Source of the DNA: Gonocerus acuteangulatus
Taxonomy: Eukaryota > Arthropoda > Insecta > Hemiptera > Coreidae
Reading direction: 5' to 3'
Assembly (NCBI GenBank): GCA_946811695.1
Contig: OX328123.1
Location: 14,036,162 to 14,100,161, forward strand
DNA length: 64,000 nt
Under the pieces are notes generated by a model. It searched no databases. It saw only the letters and a program-made list of their open reading frames with translations, and had not been told where the DNA came from. Each line of letters opens with the position of its first letter. Position 1 is the first letter of the stretch. The position numbers were made by a program, and so were the translations under genes. Shown here piece by piece: positions 1 to 10,506 of the stretch.

Positions 1-39
1 TCCATCTAAAAATACTATCCCAGCGACGAAAAATAACAT

Positions 40-98
<59 letters not shown>

Positions 99-101
<3 letters not shown>

Positions 102-461
102 CCATTTTGAATAATGTCTCAAATTTATTTCTTGATGTTCCTGATAATTAGAATCTCATTGATGACTTTCATCATTATATAATCATGTAATGCAGTTTAT
201 TTCAATTTTATATCAACAGTCACTGTCTAACTAAGGCTGGCCTTTTTTGATAAGAGCTATCTACTCGCAGGCTGTGGTGCTGGCTTCTTTTGGCTGTTTA
301 AAGAATTGCTGTGGTGCTGGCCTCAGCCAGCATACTTAACACATATAAACAAACACACCGTTCGACCGATTTTGACATAACTGGGTATACAGGTAGATCT
401 TGATACGGGGAGAGTCATAGGCAGAAAGTAGGTGTAGCATGGCACACTGGGTAACAGCTAG
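99..461 (+). mobile_element. Helitron-like 3' end (family HEL3), copy 1
   Basis: The segment runs from an upstream (TA)n tract (about 44-98) to a terminus ending ACTGGGTAACAGCTAG followed by host T. A copy in opposite orientation lies at 40965-41345 and shares both the terminus and the internal sequence (TGCAGTTTATTTCAA, GTCACTGTCTAACTAAGG). A CTAG end abutting a host T is the classical Helitron 3' signature. The internal text about an accession-type motif (ACCGATTTTGACATAACTGG) is of a kind common in arthropod Helitron-like repeats. No clear 3' hairpin and no Rep/helicase coding is present, so it would be non-autonomous. Assignment to Helitrons is inference from the terminus shared by two copies. 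Confidence 0.45.
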
Positions 462-761
462 TATTAAATCACAAAGAGAAGGAAGCTTAAGGCGCCTTAA
501 CGGGCGAACGGAATATTAATGTATTAATTATTATAAACTATTTTTCATATAAAAAGAATATATGTTTTTCCTATTACATAAAACGAAAACGATGTTACTG
601 GTTTACTCGTGTGTCTAGTTGTTTCTGTTTACTTATTGGCTTATGTTTCTCTGAATTTTGTTTTACTTCCAACCTTTGTTAATAATTATACTTACTGACG
701 ACCACATTGTGTACAATGACTACTTATCTATCTTAGTGCATTTTAAAAAAAAAGAAAAGAA
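462..761. other. AT-rich spacer
   Basis: No open frame, repeat or RNA signal that I recognise. It separates the Helitron-like end from the first HLN1 copy. Confidence 0.5.
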
Positions 762-1675
762 AATCCGTCACGCAGGAGCTGCATAACTAAGCACTTTCCT
801 CAGAATTTGGGTAGTGACGACTGCTTTCCAGAACAATTTGCTTAAAATATCCTACATAAATAAAATAAAAACATGAATAGTTCTCTTTTAAATTTGTAAT
901 GAGTAACTGATAAATTATTAATTTGCTTCCAGAGTTATGTTTACACATGGTACCTATTAAACTACGTAATAAATGCAAAAAACCTCATATTATCGTATTT
1001 TGATCTAACGCAGGAACAGGATACAGTCACTCTAGTGGTAGAAAGCGCTCCTTGCGGCGGCTTTGTGAACCTACATCTGGCGGGCTTTTCTATTGAAATA
1101 TATTACAAATTAAACCCCCGCTTTCCGATTGACCGATTCAGCTCATTTTTACACTTCTTTCTCATGAGTTACCCACGACGTATACCGCGTTTCGTTACAA
1201 TACAGCAGAAATTACGACCGGTATGAGTATATTAGGAATTTGGATCCGGAGTAAACCCCCCCCCCCCTTCTAATGAACCGATTTAGTTTATTTTTACAAC
1301 ATATATTTACCTGTAGATTACCACTACGAATACCGAGTTTCGTCAAAATATACCAAAAATCACGGCTGGTAGTGGCGAATTGGTATTGTGGGTCCGGAGT
1401 AAACCCCCCCTTCTCATGATCCGATTTAGTTCATTTTTATATCTCACTTTTCTCTTTATATTACCACTACGAATACCAAGTTTCGTTGAAATATAACAAA
1501 TATTACGGCTGACATGGTCAAATTAGTGTTTTGGGTTCGGGGTAAACCCCCCCCCCCCCTTCCGGTGGACCGACTTTGATGGCTAACGAACTCGTTCAAT
1601 CGTTTGCTAATTGAATGCTATATACCCAGTTTCGTGACGAAAAAACAAAAACTCTGGCCGCTATCGTGTTAACAG

Positions 1676-1721
<46 letters not shown>

Positions 1722-1842
1722 TTTAACGGGGGTCATTTTCGCTGTCTACTAGGTAGGATCGATAAAGATTTGAAGAAATTTTTCAAAAATTCCGTCATGA
1801 GTCCAACCTCAATAGCTACTTTCCTTCGGAGGAAAGTGCTAA
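762..1842 (+). mobile_element. HLN1 non-autonomous Helentron-like element, copy 1
   Basis: Best-preserved of at least six copies. The left end is TCCGTCACGCAGGAGCTGC. A subterminal repeat AAGCACTTTCCTC at about 789-801 recurs inverted at the right end (GAGGAAAGTGCT). The right end is a perfect hairpin CTTTCCTTCGGAGGAAAG followed by GTGCTAAA. Between them lie three or four diverged repeats of about 150 bp, each with a long C run and the phrase CGAGTTTCGT, then a (TA)n tract at 1679-1718. Short subterminal inverted repeats, a hairpin at one end, an internal repeat block and a microsatellite match non-autonomous Helentrons (HINE/DINE-1 type). No coding capacity; short open frames here are meaningless. 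Confidence 0.6.
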
Positions 1843-2104
1843 AACGATTGCTTCTAAATTTATTGTCGTGATTTCTAAAAGGCTTCTTATTGTTTGATTA
1901 TTCTCACTTGTAATTATTTATATCTATTTTTAGGCGAAGAAGGCCGTCAAACAGCAGCCTAAACGTCCAATATAGATTTGTGTTTGAAGGTATGATTTTT
2001 TTTTTTTTTCACCTGGCCGAATCCCAACCATCCCTTGACTTCCTAAACAAATTTAAGTTTAGGTCCGTTAAATTCTGATATTTTAATACTAAAAAGTTAA
2101 TTAC
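1843..2104. other. Spacer
   Basis: AT-rich; holds a phrase GGCCGAATCCCAACCATCCC near 2023 that resembles the end of the foldback MITE seen at 18651-18902, but without a partner arm. Confidence 0.4.
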
Positions 2105-2429
2105 CTGACTACCGGAACTGTTTTAAATCTAAAACCAGTGGAAAATATAAGCTGCTCATTATGTCTAGTTAAAATGAAGTGGCTTGAGGATAGGATCATG
2201 GGAATGCAATAATTGTAAAATGTTCCAACTGTTTTGATATTAATAATCTGATGGATTAGCGAAATCCTTGATGGAATTACTGGTGGATATCTAATAAGCA
2301 TCGAGTAGAGTTTGAAGGACTTTGGAATGTTTGCAAGTTCCTGATTTATTGAACGGAATTCTCTATTCAAAACCGAATTAGCTTTATTAATCTTATGGGA
2401 AATTCTCATCGCCGAAGATGCGATAAATG
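2105..2429 (-). CDS. Candidate host exon, unknown protein
   Basis: On the minus strand an open frame of about 108 codons lies between a good splice acceptor (pyrimidine-rich tract ending TTCTTTATTGTAAG) and a good donor (GTCAG|GTAATT). The predicted peptide includes IPKSFKLYSMLIRYPPVIPS and INIKTVGTFYNYCIPM. It is not low-complexity, matches no repeat elsewhere in the window and has balanced codon usage. If unspliced, the frame ends at once in TAA at 2101-2103. I do not recognise the family. It could also be a fragment of an unrecognised transposon. The exon would start in phase with two leading bases, which does not join directly to the other candidate exons in this window. Confidence 0.35.
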
Positions 2430-2477
2430 CTTACAATAAAGAAATAAAACAAACTTTATCTAATGTGTTTTTGTATG

Positions 2478-2479
<2 letters not shown>

Positions 2480-2554
<75 letters not shown>

Positions 2555-2560
2555 ATTTTT
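2480..2560. repeat. (TA)n tract passing into (GT)n
   Basis: Pure TA dinucleotides ending in GTGTGTGTGT. Open frames through it give Tyr-Ile runs and are artefacts. Confidence 0.9.
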
Positions 2561-2679
2561 ATACAAGTGTTTGTATACGTGCCATGCTATGCCTTCTTTC
2601 TGCTTTTACCAGACAAAAAATCAATTAGAAACCAAATAATTTCTGTTAAAATCTAATAACTAAAATGTGTAACTGTTCG

Positions 2680-3030
2680 GATTCACAGTTTTGAACCCGT
2701 GATCCCCGAACAGTGAGTTCTAGACGGGTTTGACCTATCCTATGACACTCCCCGTATTAAGATCAACTCGTGTGGCAAGTTTAGTAAAAATCGGTCAAAC
2801 GGTGTGGATTAGTATAAGGAACAAACATACAGGCAGACAGCTCGTAAAGGATTTTGGCCTAGTCTACGACACTCCCCGTAATAAGACCTACCTGTGTGCC
2901 AAGCTTGGGCAAAATCGGTCAACCTCGATGTGGATTTGTACAAGGAACAAACACACAGACAAGCAGAGAGACAGACAAACGCCTGATTTTTTTATGTATA
3001 GATCTATCTACAGGGGACCCGTATATGCGG
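2680..3030 (+). mobile_element. Degenerate Helitron-like fragment with duplicated motif
   Basis: Two tandem versions, about 130 bp apart, of a block containing GACACTCCCCGTA, AAAATCGGTCAA and AAGGAACAAACA followed by CAGACAG-type repeats. The same block occurs at 41450-41520 next to the HEL3 copy there. No coding sequence is credible. Confidence 0.4.
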
Positions 3031-3373
3031 GCAACAATTCAAATATTTTTTAATCCGATTGAGTTCAGTAATTTCATTAATCTCATCGAGCCATTTCAGA
3101 TGCGTTATTTGGTTATCCGAAAGAATTTAGTTTTAACAATTAGATAAGCTCTCGAAATCCGGCGTTGACTGTTTAGCCCAAGATTTTTAATATATTATTA
3201 GCTAATACTAAAAAAATACAGAAACACATCAGACTTCTTTATCAATTTTGTCATTAACTGGGTTATTTTCGAGTTGAATAAATATACATATAGATTGAGT
3301 GGAGTGACTTTTTTTTTCTTTTTTTTTTTATGAAACATTATTATATATTGCAAAAACGTCCCTTTTAATAAGC

Positions 3374-3432
<59 letters not shown>

Positions 3433-3809
3433 ATACACATAAATTCTGTTAAGCTGTAAATACTGCATGTAGCGTTCCTGGAAAACCGTAAATATCGCAG
3501 CGGTTTCTGTAATGATGTTAAATAAAATGCTTACGTTTTATTACCATTTTGAATGTAAACAACTTTATTATTCAATGTGTCTTCTTTTTATTTCTTTTAG
3601 AACCAATCATACGGACCTAAATGAAACCTAATGAAACACGCATGCATAAAATACTGATTTAAATCACTGATTCCAGAGAATCATTCATGTGGAAGCCCGA
3701 CATAAAATAATTAATTAAAAGGAAGAGGCCAATTTATCAAATTGAATTAAACGGATTGGAAAATCCGAAGGCCGAGATGAAAAAAAAATAATGTAAATAT
3801 GTGCACTCT
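3031..3809. other. AT-rich spacer with (TA)n
   Basis: Contains a (TA)n tract at about 3378-3430. Nothing else recognised. Confidence 0.5.
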
Positions 3810-3912
3810 AGAATATCTCATAAGCAAATTTAATCGATTTTTTAGAATATTGCATAAGCCAATTTAATCGATTTTTTAGAATATTGCATAAGCCAATTTA
3901 ATCGATTTTTTT
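3810..3912. repeat. 34-bp tandem repeat, three copies
   Basis: Unit contains AGAATATTGCATAAGCCAAT plus TTAATCGATTTTTT; the first copy differs at several bases. It lies about 40 bp upstream of a SINE. Confidence 0.8.
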
Positions 3913-3953
3913 AGTTTTACATAAATACATTTTTAAATCAGTGTTTATTAGGC

Positions 3954-4325
3954 CGGGAGGCGAGGTTAGCTCAGTGGTAGAGCACTGGACTAATAAGCTG
4001 GAGGCCTGAGTTCAAATCCCGAGCAAGCACTAAAGATTTTTTCTTCTATTGTCTTCGTTCATGGGTTGAATTCGGCCTCCCTGACCGTCCCTAGGCCAAC
4101 CCAGCCTTTAATTAATTTATTAAAGGGTATTTTAGGTGCTAATGACTCTAGCAGTGGAAGCGGCCAAGGGGAAAATCAGGTGGCCAGAGAATAGTACTGA
4201 CCACACTATCTTCCTAGCGTGCCGTATGGTCATGAATCAAATACCTCTATAGGATCTAGCTCTCATGGCCCTCGTGGCCTGTTACGGATCATGGAAAGGA
4301 TATAAAGGATAATAATAATAAAGGA
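3954..4325 (+). mobile_element. tRNA-derived SINE (family SINE-A), full copy
   Basis: The head looks like tRNA-Ile: box A TTAGCTCAGTGGTAGAGC, an anticodon-loop-like ACTAATAAG, and box B GAGTTCAAATCCC at 4008-4020. A body of about 270 bp follows (AACCCAGCCTTTAATTAATT, ACTCTAGCAG, GTGCCGTATGGTCATGA, CGTGGCCTGTTACGG) and the copy ends in a TAA-rich tail (ATAATAATAATAAAG). Three other copies in the window share head or body (8609-8695, 42033-42250, 42304-42600). The head would supply an internal pol III promoter. It is not a functional tRNA, because the acceptor arm does not pair. Confidence 0.8.
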
Positions 4326-5300
4326 TTGTTTGTTTGTTACACTATCTAGTTTACCCAATTGGTACAGATAATACACGTCCCCACGTCAAAACACTTTTAA
4401 TTCGAGTTCATTTTAGGTGCAAACATTGAGTCATGAGCTCTCATGAGTTAAAATGAAATTTATTTATGTGACTGCTTGAAGCGTGGTACAAACTTCCAAG
4501 TATTCCTTCAACAAAACTTACCCTGAACTAATTTACTCAAAAACTTACCCAAACTAATATACTCAAAATACTTGTTGAAACTTGTTTTGATGAGTTCAAC
4601 CTATTCCGAAAATCTCAAAATTTTTTAATGCTCCCATAAGCTCTTTAATTTACTTCAATAAATATAGTTGACCTTGATGTATTTTGATGTTTTGAGTCAA
4701 ATGAGACCAGCCCCAGGTTTCTAGGTTAATTCCGTAGATATTGATTTTTTCCCCGCTTTTTATCGTTGTTGCCACAAGCGGAATTCCACTCTATAGAGAT
4801 ATCAATAAAACACGCTAAACTTTACTAACAGTTCCTAAAATGAGTCTTAGGAAAATGTAGAAGTGTCTATATTTCTTTACATAAGTAAGACTAATTGTTT
4901 TTCTGGGATTATGCCAAAGAAGTTGATATTGCTAATTTGGAACTATTCCGAAAAATAATGTTTTCCTCAAGAGATAAGTAGCAATAGTTCTTTGAAACTA
5001 ACTATTGCAAACTAAAACTTCCTTATTAAAACTACCGCTGTAAGATTCTTCATAGTCCAGAAAGGAGTCATTAGTCTAAACTTCCCTGCTTAATCTTAAA
5101 CGTTCTATTTCTTTCAAACAACAAAGAACTTTCAAGGCTAATTGCTATATTAATTTTTTGTTTTACACATTTTTAATAGATTCATATTTTTTTCTTAATT
5201 CCAACAAATTCTAGAGTTAAACATCTTCATTGATTTAGTTTGACTTTATCTAATACCACAGTTTATCGATAAATTTTCATAAACGTTTCAGCCAATTCTA
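4326..5300. other. AT-rich unique-looking stretch
   Basis: About 1 kb with no recognised gene or repeat. Several short phrases recur locally (AACTTACCC, ACTCAAAA). Confidence 0.4.
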
Positions 5301-5658
5301 TCTGGATTCCCATCTCACTTTTAGGGCTTTCGAAGAAATCTAGTAGCTATTGAGGTTATATCTGGATTCCCATCTCACTTTTAGGGCTTTCGAAGAAATC
5401 TAGTAGCTATTGAGGTTATATCTGGATTCCCATCTCACTTTTAGGGCTTTCGAAGAAATCTAGTAGCTATTGAGGTTATATCTGGATTCCCATCTCACTT
5501 TTAGGGCTTTCGAAGAAATCTAGTAGCTATTGAGGTTATATCTGGATTCCCATCTCACTTTTAGGGCTTTCGAAGAAATCTAGTAGCTATTGAGGTTATA
5601 TCTGGATTCCCATCTCACTTTTAGGGCTTTCGAAGAAATCTAGTAGCTATTGAGGTTA
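5301..5658. repeat. 60-bp tandem repeat, six identical copies
   Basis: Unit starts TCTGGATTCCCATCTCACTT and ends TAGTAGCTATTGAGGTTATA. All six copies are identical over the full period, so expansion or homogenisation is recent. The motif AGTAGCTATTGAGGTT also occurs just inside the hairpin end of HLN1 (for example 6426-6441), and the sequence right after the array resembles the HLN1 tail, so the minisatellite arose within an HLN1 relative. Confidence 0.95.
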
Positions 5659-5743
5659 CCGCCAGTTATGTAATAGCTGTTGAGGTGAGTCATGAAAGAA
5701 TTTTTTAAAAATTTTCACAAAATTTTATCGAAAATGGCTCTCG

Positions 5744-5797
<54 letters not shown>
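5659..5797 (-). mobile_element. HLN1-related tail with (TA)n
   Basis: AGCTGTTGAGGTGAGTCATGAAAG, then a T/A-rich stretch, TTTATCGAAAATGGC and (TA)n at 5749-5797. This follows the order of the HLN1 hairpin end (AGCTATTGAGGTTGGACTCA, TCTTTATCGATCC, (TA)n) with many differences. Confidence 0.45.
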
Positions 5798-5803
<6 letters not shown>

Positions 5804-6401
5804 GCATTTAGATATTGTGTAGATCCTAAGTTGAAGACTAAGATGTTGTATGCATTTGGTAACAGCTTTATTCACTCCTATTTATCTTCAAATTACATAT
5901 GGTGCGGCATGTCACACACTAAGTTATTTAAAATTTGTTATAGAAACTTTTCGGTTACACGCCATGTTCCGTCTGTATAAATGTGCATTATCTCTTATGT
6001 ATTATATCATAATCATCAGATCATGTTTTTAGACGAGACCATTTGCTTGTTTAGGTTAATGTACTTTAAGTCTGATTTAAGAGGAAATCTATTTCTTGAA
6101 TTCATAGTTAATATCATGTCTTGAGTCTGCTTCTTGGGTGGAGGACTGTTTTTACCACTATTTTACACTTATTAAAAAAGATAAACATGTAAAAAATAAT
6201 ATAGGAAAAACGTTACAGTTTAATATGTTTAACTATTTCTTAAATTAAATTTTATTTGTACAAAATAGAGCGAAAACTACCCAATTTTTAGTTTAAGGTT
6301 CGGGGCAAAATAGTGCCAAGCAAAAATGTTAACAAAACTTAAATGTAGCTGCTATATGTTGGATATTATGTGGGCAATCAGTCTATGATGCAAATACCCC
6401 A
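5798..6401. other. AT-rich spacer
   Basis: No supported gene. The stretch around 6160-6300 recurs near 8395-8545 (TTTTACACTTATTNAAAAAG, TTAAATTAAATTTTATTTG), so it is a dispersed repeat of unknown type. Confidence 0.45.
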
Positions 6402-6528
6402 TTTAGCACTTTCCTCCGAAGGAAAGTAGCTATTGAGGTTGGACTCATGACGGAATTTTTGAAAAATTTCTTCAAATCTTTATCGATCCTACCTCGTAGA
6501 CACCGAAAATGACCCCCGTTAAAATATA

Positions 6529-6607
<79 letters not shown>

Positions 6608-7425
6608 GTTAACACGATAGCGGCCAGAGTTTTTGTTCTTTCTTCACGAAACGAGGTATATAGCGTTCAATTAGCAAACGATTGAACGAGTTCGTTAACC
6701 ACCAAAATCGGTCCACCGGGAGGGGGGGGGGGGGGTTTACCCCGGACCCAAAACACTAATTTGACCATGCCAGCCGTAGTTTTTGTTATATTTCAACGAA
6801 ACTCGGTATTCATTGTGTTGATCAAAAGAGAGAAATACTTTGTAAAAATAAACTAAATCGGTTCATGAGGAGGGGAGGAGGTATACTCCGGACCCACATT
6901 ACCAATTTGCCACTACCAGCCGTAATTTTTGTTACATTTCAACGAAACTCGGTATTCGTGGTGGTAATCAACAGAGGAAAATGGGTTGGAAAAATAAACT
7001 AAATCGGGTTATTCGGAGGGGGGGGGGGGGGTTTACCCCGGACCTAAAGTACTAATATACTCATACCGGTCGCAATTTCTGCTGTATTGTAACGAAACGC
7101 GGCATACGTTGTGGGTATCTCATGGGAAAGAAGTGTTGTAAAAATGAAGTAAATCGGTCTATTGGAAAGGAGGGTTTACTTTAAACACTGTTTCATTAGC
7201 CCGCCAGACGTAGGTTCCCAAATCCGCCGCGAGGAGCGCTATCTCCCACTTGGGGGACTGTATCCTGTTCCTGCGTCAGATCAAAAGACGGAATATGAAA
7301 TTTTTGTTTATTTATTAAGGAGTACAGTATCATCTATTATTACAGCAAATTATTCAGTAATGTAGTCTACACTACAGAAATTCTGAGGAAAGTGCTTAGT
7401 TATGCAGCTCCTGCGTGACGGACTT
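6402..7425 (-). mobile_element. HLN1 Helentron-like element, copy 2
   Basis: Complete copy in reverse. It starts with TTAGCACTTTCCTCCGAAGG (hairpin end), has (TA)n at about 6526-6605, three internal repeats each carrying a G run (the complement of the C runs), and ends with CTGCGTGACGGACTT. The subterminal repeat GAGGAAAGTGCTTAG lies at about 7384-7398. Confidence 0.6.
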
Positions 7426-7542
7426 CTATATTTAATCTAGTTGCCATTTCAACTGATAGTTCCACATAATATCCAACGTACAGCAGCTAATGTTAAGTTT
7501 TCCTAATAATGTTGCTTGGCACTAACCCTTTAATTAATATAT

Positions 7543-7793
7543 CGTCGATACAAAAGCAAACTAACGAATATGAAAAAATGCATCTTTCATTGTCCATCTT
7601 TAATAATTTCTCCTGGACTTATTTACGGCAAATTCTTCAATCTGACTTAACTCTATTAAAGAGAAAGTATTTCACTATCAAAAGGTCAAATCTGCCCAAT
7701 ATTTGACCGTCCAAAAAAAAAGTTATGAATGAATACTTTTCCACTCTGAAAAGTGGTGATTTTCATATTCGTTAGTTTTCTTTTGTATCGACG
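7543..7793. mobile_element. Palindromic MITE (family PAL1), copy 1
   Basis: The ends are inverted repeats of about 34 bp beginning CGTCGATACAAAAGCAAAC and ending in its near-complement. ATAT flanks both sides (7539-7542 and 7794-7797), consistent with a 4-bp target duplication. A second copy at 44613-44862 is nearly the same length and sequence. No coding sequence. Confidence 0.75.
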
Positions 7794-7797
7794 ATAT

Positions 7798-8571
7798 GTA
7801 GCATACTCTTATAAACGATTAAACGAGTTCGTCAACTAGCAAAATCGTACCATCTCGAAGGGGTTTTACTAAGGTCAAAAATTATTAAATACTAACAAGG
7901 AAGGAATCATACGGTCGACCTTATGACGCAAACGAGAGCTCCCAATAATGTAGATAAACATTAAATCATGAGTGAGAATTTATTAATTTTGCTTATATCT
8001 ATTTAGTTATGGGCTTAATTGATTATAGGAATAAATTTATTTTAATTATGACTTGTTAAATTTGGCTGTAATTACAGATAGGAGAAGTTGAGTTGGAAAT
8101 TAGCATTCCTGAAGATCGACTAGTAATCCGAAACGTTAAATTGGAGTAATAAAGTTATATGAGAATTTAGGAGTGTTATTTCTCGTCTTGATTTTTATTA
8201 TTAGTAATACATTTCAACATCAAAATATTATAATAAAACGAAAGGTCCACGTTTCATACCACATAAGTCACAGACATATCACAATGTAAGGAACAGAATA
8301 CGAAAATTACCGTACAACCGACTACAGAAAACGAGAAAAAATCATCATACAACGTGACATGCATGAAGAATTGACAGATGATAGCCCATACATATTCACT
8401 ATTTTACACTTATTCAAAAAGATAAACGTGTACAAAATAAAATAGAAAAAAAACGTAATATTTTAATATGTTTAACTATTTCTTAAATTAAATTTTATTT
8501 GTACAAGATAGAGAGAAAAATACTGAATTTTTAGTTTATGTAAAACCAAATAAATAAAATTATACTTAATT

Positions 8572-8573
<2 letters not shown>
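7798..8573. other. AT-rich spacer
   Basis: Begins with a degraded HLN1-like phrase (AACGAGTTCGTCAACTAGCAAAATCG, 7820-7845). Includes the 8395-8545 segment repeated at 6160-6300. No gene. Confidence 0.4.
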
Positions 8574-8609
<36 letters not shown>

Positions 8610-8695
8610 AATCAGTCCCGTGACAGGCCTCGAGGGCCCTGAGGGGCAGATACTATAGAGGTATCTGATTCATGACCATACGGCACATTAGGAAG
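8574..8695 (-). mobile_element. SINE-A 3' portion in reverse, with (TA)n
   Basis: After a (TA)n tract (8574-8608) comes AATCAGTCCCGTGACAGGCC, then TACTATAGAGGTATCTGATT and CATGACCATACGGCAC. These are the complement of the 3' body of SINE-A. The tRNA-like head is missing. Confidence 0.65.
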
Positions 8696-9324
8696 CAGCC
8701 CCCCCCCAAAAATTTTGTGTTGATCGGTAAAAAACTTTTCCAATATCTAAATTGTTAGTATTCCATACATCGGAAAAGATCTCAGCCCCCCCCCCCCCCC
8801 GAAATTTTACCAGCCCCCTCCAAAATTATTTTCTATATACGCCCATGACGTGCATCCTCACTCATCCAATATAAAAGTGGCCCTAAGCTGTCTCCTAAAA
8901 GCCCGCACTCTTTATCCCTCCAGAATGCCGAGGGCTTTCTCTCCCCCAAAGCACGCAAGAGTTTATTTTATTTCTCCTACCTCTAACCTGGCCATTGTTG
9001 TCTCGGCGTTGAAATGGGTCGGGTTGGCCTACTCAGAAAAAAAAATATTATCTCACATATTTCCAGCTAAATCCTGTACAATTTTAGAATTTATAACAAA
9101 AAATCCGACAAGGAGAAACTGCGTCATTTTATGGCGTTAGAATTTAGAAACAAATATTGTTTTGTATTGATCTTTCTGGAAAAAGTTAGACAACTTTAAA
9201 AATGTAAAGTGAAATCCCAAAGAAACGCAATATTTTAGCCCCCAAAATGCACAGGAAACTAATCGTATTCTAAGCGGAAATTGTCCACTCCGCCCTTCTA
9301 AACTTTTATTCTAGGAAAGCATTA
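8696..9324. other. C-run stretch and spacer
   Basis: Two C-rich tracts near 8700 and 8788 are followed by related text (AAAATTTT). An open frame at 8850-9140 has no recognisable motif and I do not call it a gene. Confidence 0.4.
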
Positions 9325-9332
9325 TTTCAAGT

Positions 9333-10292
9333 CAGAGATGGGCAAAATGTTATTTATAAATAAAAATACGAATTTATTCATGTATTTGTGAATACGAATA
9401 TAAATAAATTCGTATTCATAAGTGTGAATACGAATTTATTTTTATTCACATATATTCAATACAAAAATACAAATAAAATTTTATTCGCAAATTTTCATGC
9501 GAATACAAATAAATTCACACAAAAAATTGTAAATAATCACAAAAAATGTGAATATTTACAAAAAATCAAGTGATTACAAAAAAAATCACATTAAAATATA
9601 CGAATACAAATTTATTCACATTATAATTTGTAAATAAAAATTTATTCACAAATAAATAATGAATTTATTCGTGTTAAGATATGATTACGAAAGTTATTGA
9701 AGGTCATTTTTTTTTTTAAGGCGTTTAACGTCTAGGTTATTAGCGCCTAGATTTTTTTTTATACCCCACCCCGAGTCCGCCGCGGAACCACCAGACATGC
9801 TGCAGTGGGCCATCAAGGGAAAAAAAATATACCTTCAATAACTTTTTTTACTTACCACTTATGAATCTAAGGCGCTAGCCACTAGACCACGGAAGACCCC
9901 CACCTTTAATTACTTTCGTAATATCTTAATGCAAATAAATTCATAATTTATTTGCGAATTTTATTGTGACTAAATTTGTATTCACATATTATAATGTGAA
10001 TAAATTTTTATTCGTATATTTTAATGTGATTTTTTTTTTTGTAATCACTTGATTTTTTGTAAATATTCACATTTTTTGTGATTATTTACAATTTTGTCTG
10101 TGAATTTATTTGTATTTGCAGGAAAATTTGCGAATAAAATTTTAATTATATTTTTATATTAAATATATGTGAATAAAAATAAATTCGAGTTCACACTTAT
10201 GATTGCGAATTTATTTATATTCGTATTTACAAATATATGAAGTACGAATAAATTCGTATTTTTATTTATAAATAAAATTATGCCCCTCTCTG
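9333..10292. mobile_element. hAT-type non-autonomous foldback, copy 1
   Basis: The ends are CAGAGATGGGCAAAAT and its complement-like TTATGCCCCTCTCTG. They are flanked by an 8-bp duplication TTTCAAGT/TTTCAGGT (9325-9332, 10293-10300) with one difference. An 8-bp duplication plus a CAG...CTG inverted repeat is typical of hAT elements. The arms are several hundred bp of TAAATA/GAATA-rich sequence that fold back on each other. The centre holds a reverse SINE-B remnant. No transposase. Confidence 0.75.
9716..9900 (-). mobile_element. SINE-B remnant inside hAT element
   Basis: Complement of the SINE-B 3' end (GTTATTAGCGCC) at the left and of its tRNA-like head (TATGAATCTAAGGCGCTAGC, CACTAGACCACGG) at the right. 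The matching hAT copy at 13306-14138 has the same remnant at the equivalent centre, so the SINE entered an ancestral hAT element before it spread. Confidence 0.6.
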
Positions 10293-10321
10293 TTTCAGGT
10301 ATCTTCTCCATCAATTTCCCC

Positions 10322-10459
10322 TTTTAGCGCGGTTCCTCTTTGCCCCATAGGGAGGAACCCCGCTTATAAGGTTGATACAATGAAACAATCCGGAAGTGCC
10401 GACAAGAAAATTTCGCGTTTCAGAACCCCTAGAGACCGAAAATAACGGTGGTTCAAATT

Positions 10460-10506
<47 letters not shown>

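Noticed and set aside
3966..4020. Functional tRNA-Ile or other tRNA genes
   Set aside because: Box A and box B are good but the acceptor stem does not form and a conserved SINE body follows. The same holds for the other SINE-A and SINE-B heads.
5301..5658. CRISPR-like array
   Set aside because: Identical 60-bp units without spacers in a eukaryotic transposon context; it is a minisatellite.
8850..9140. 96-codon plus-strand frame
   Set aside because: No recognisable domain and the surrounding text looks like degraded repeat.
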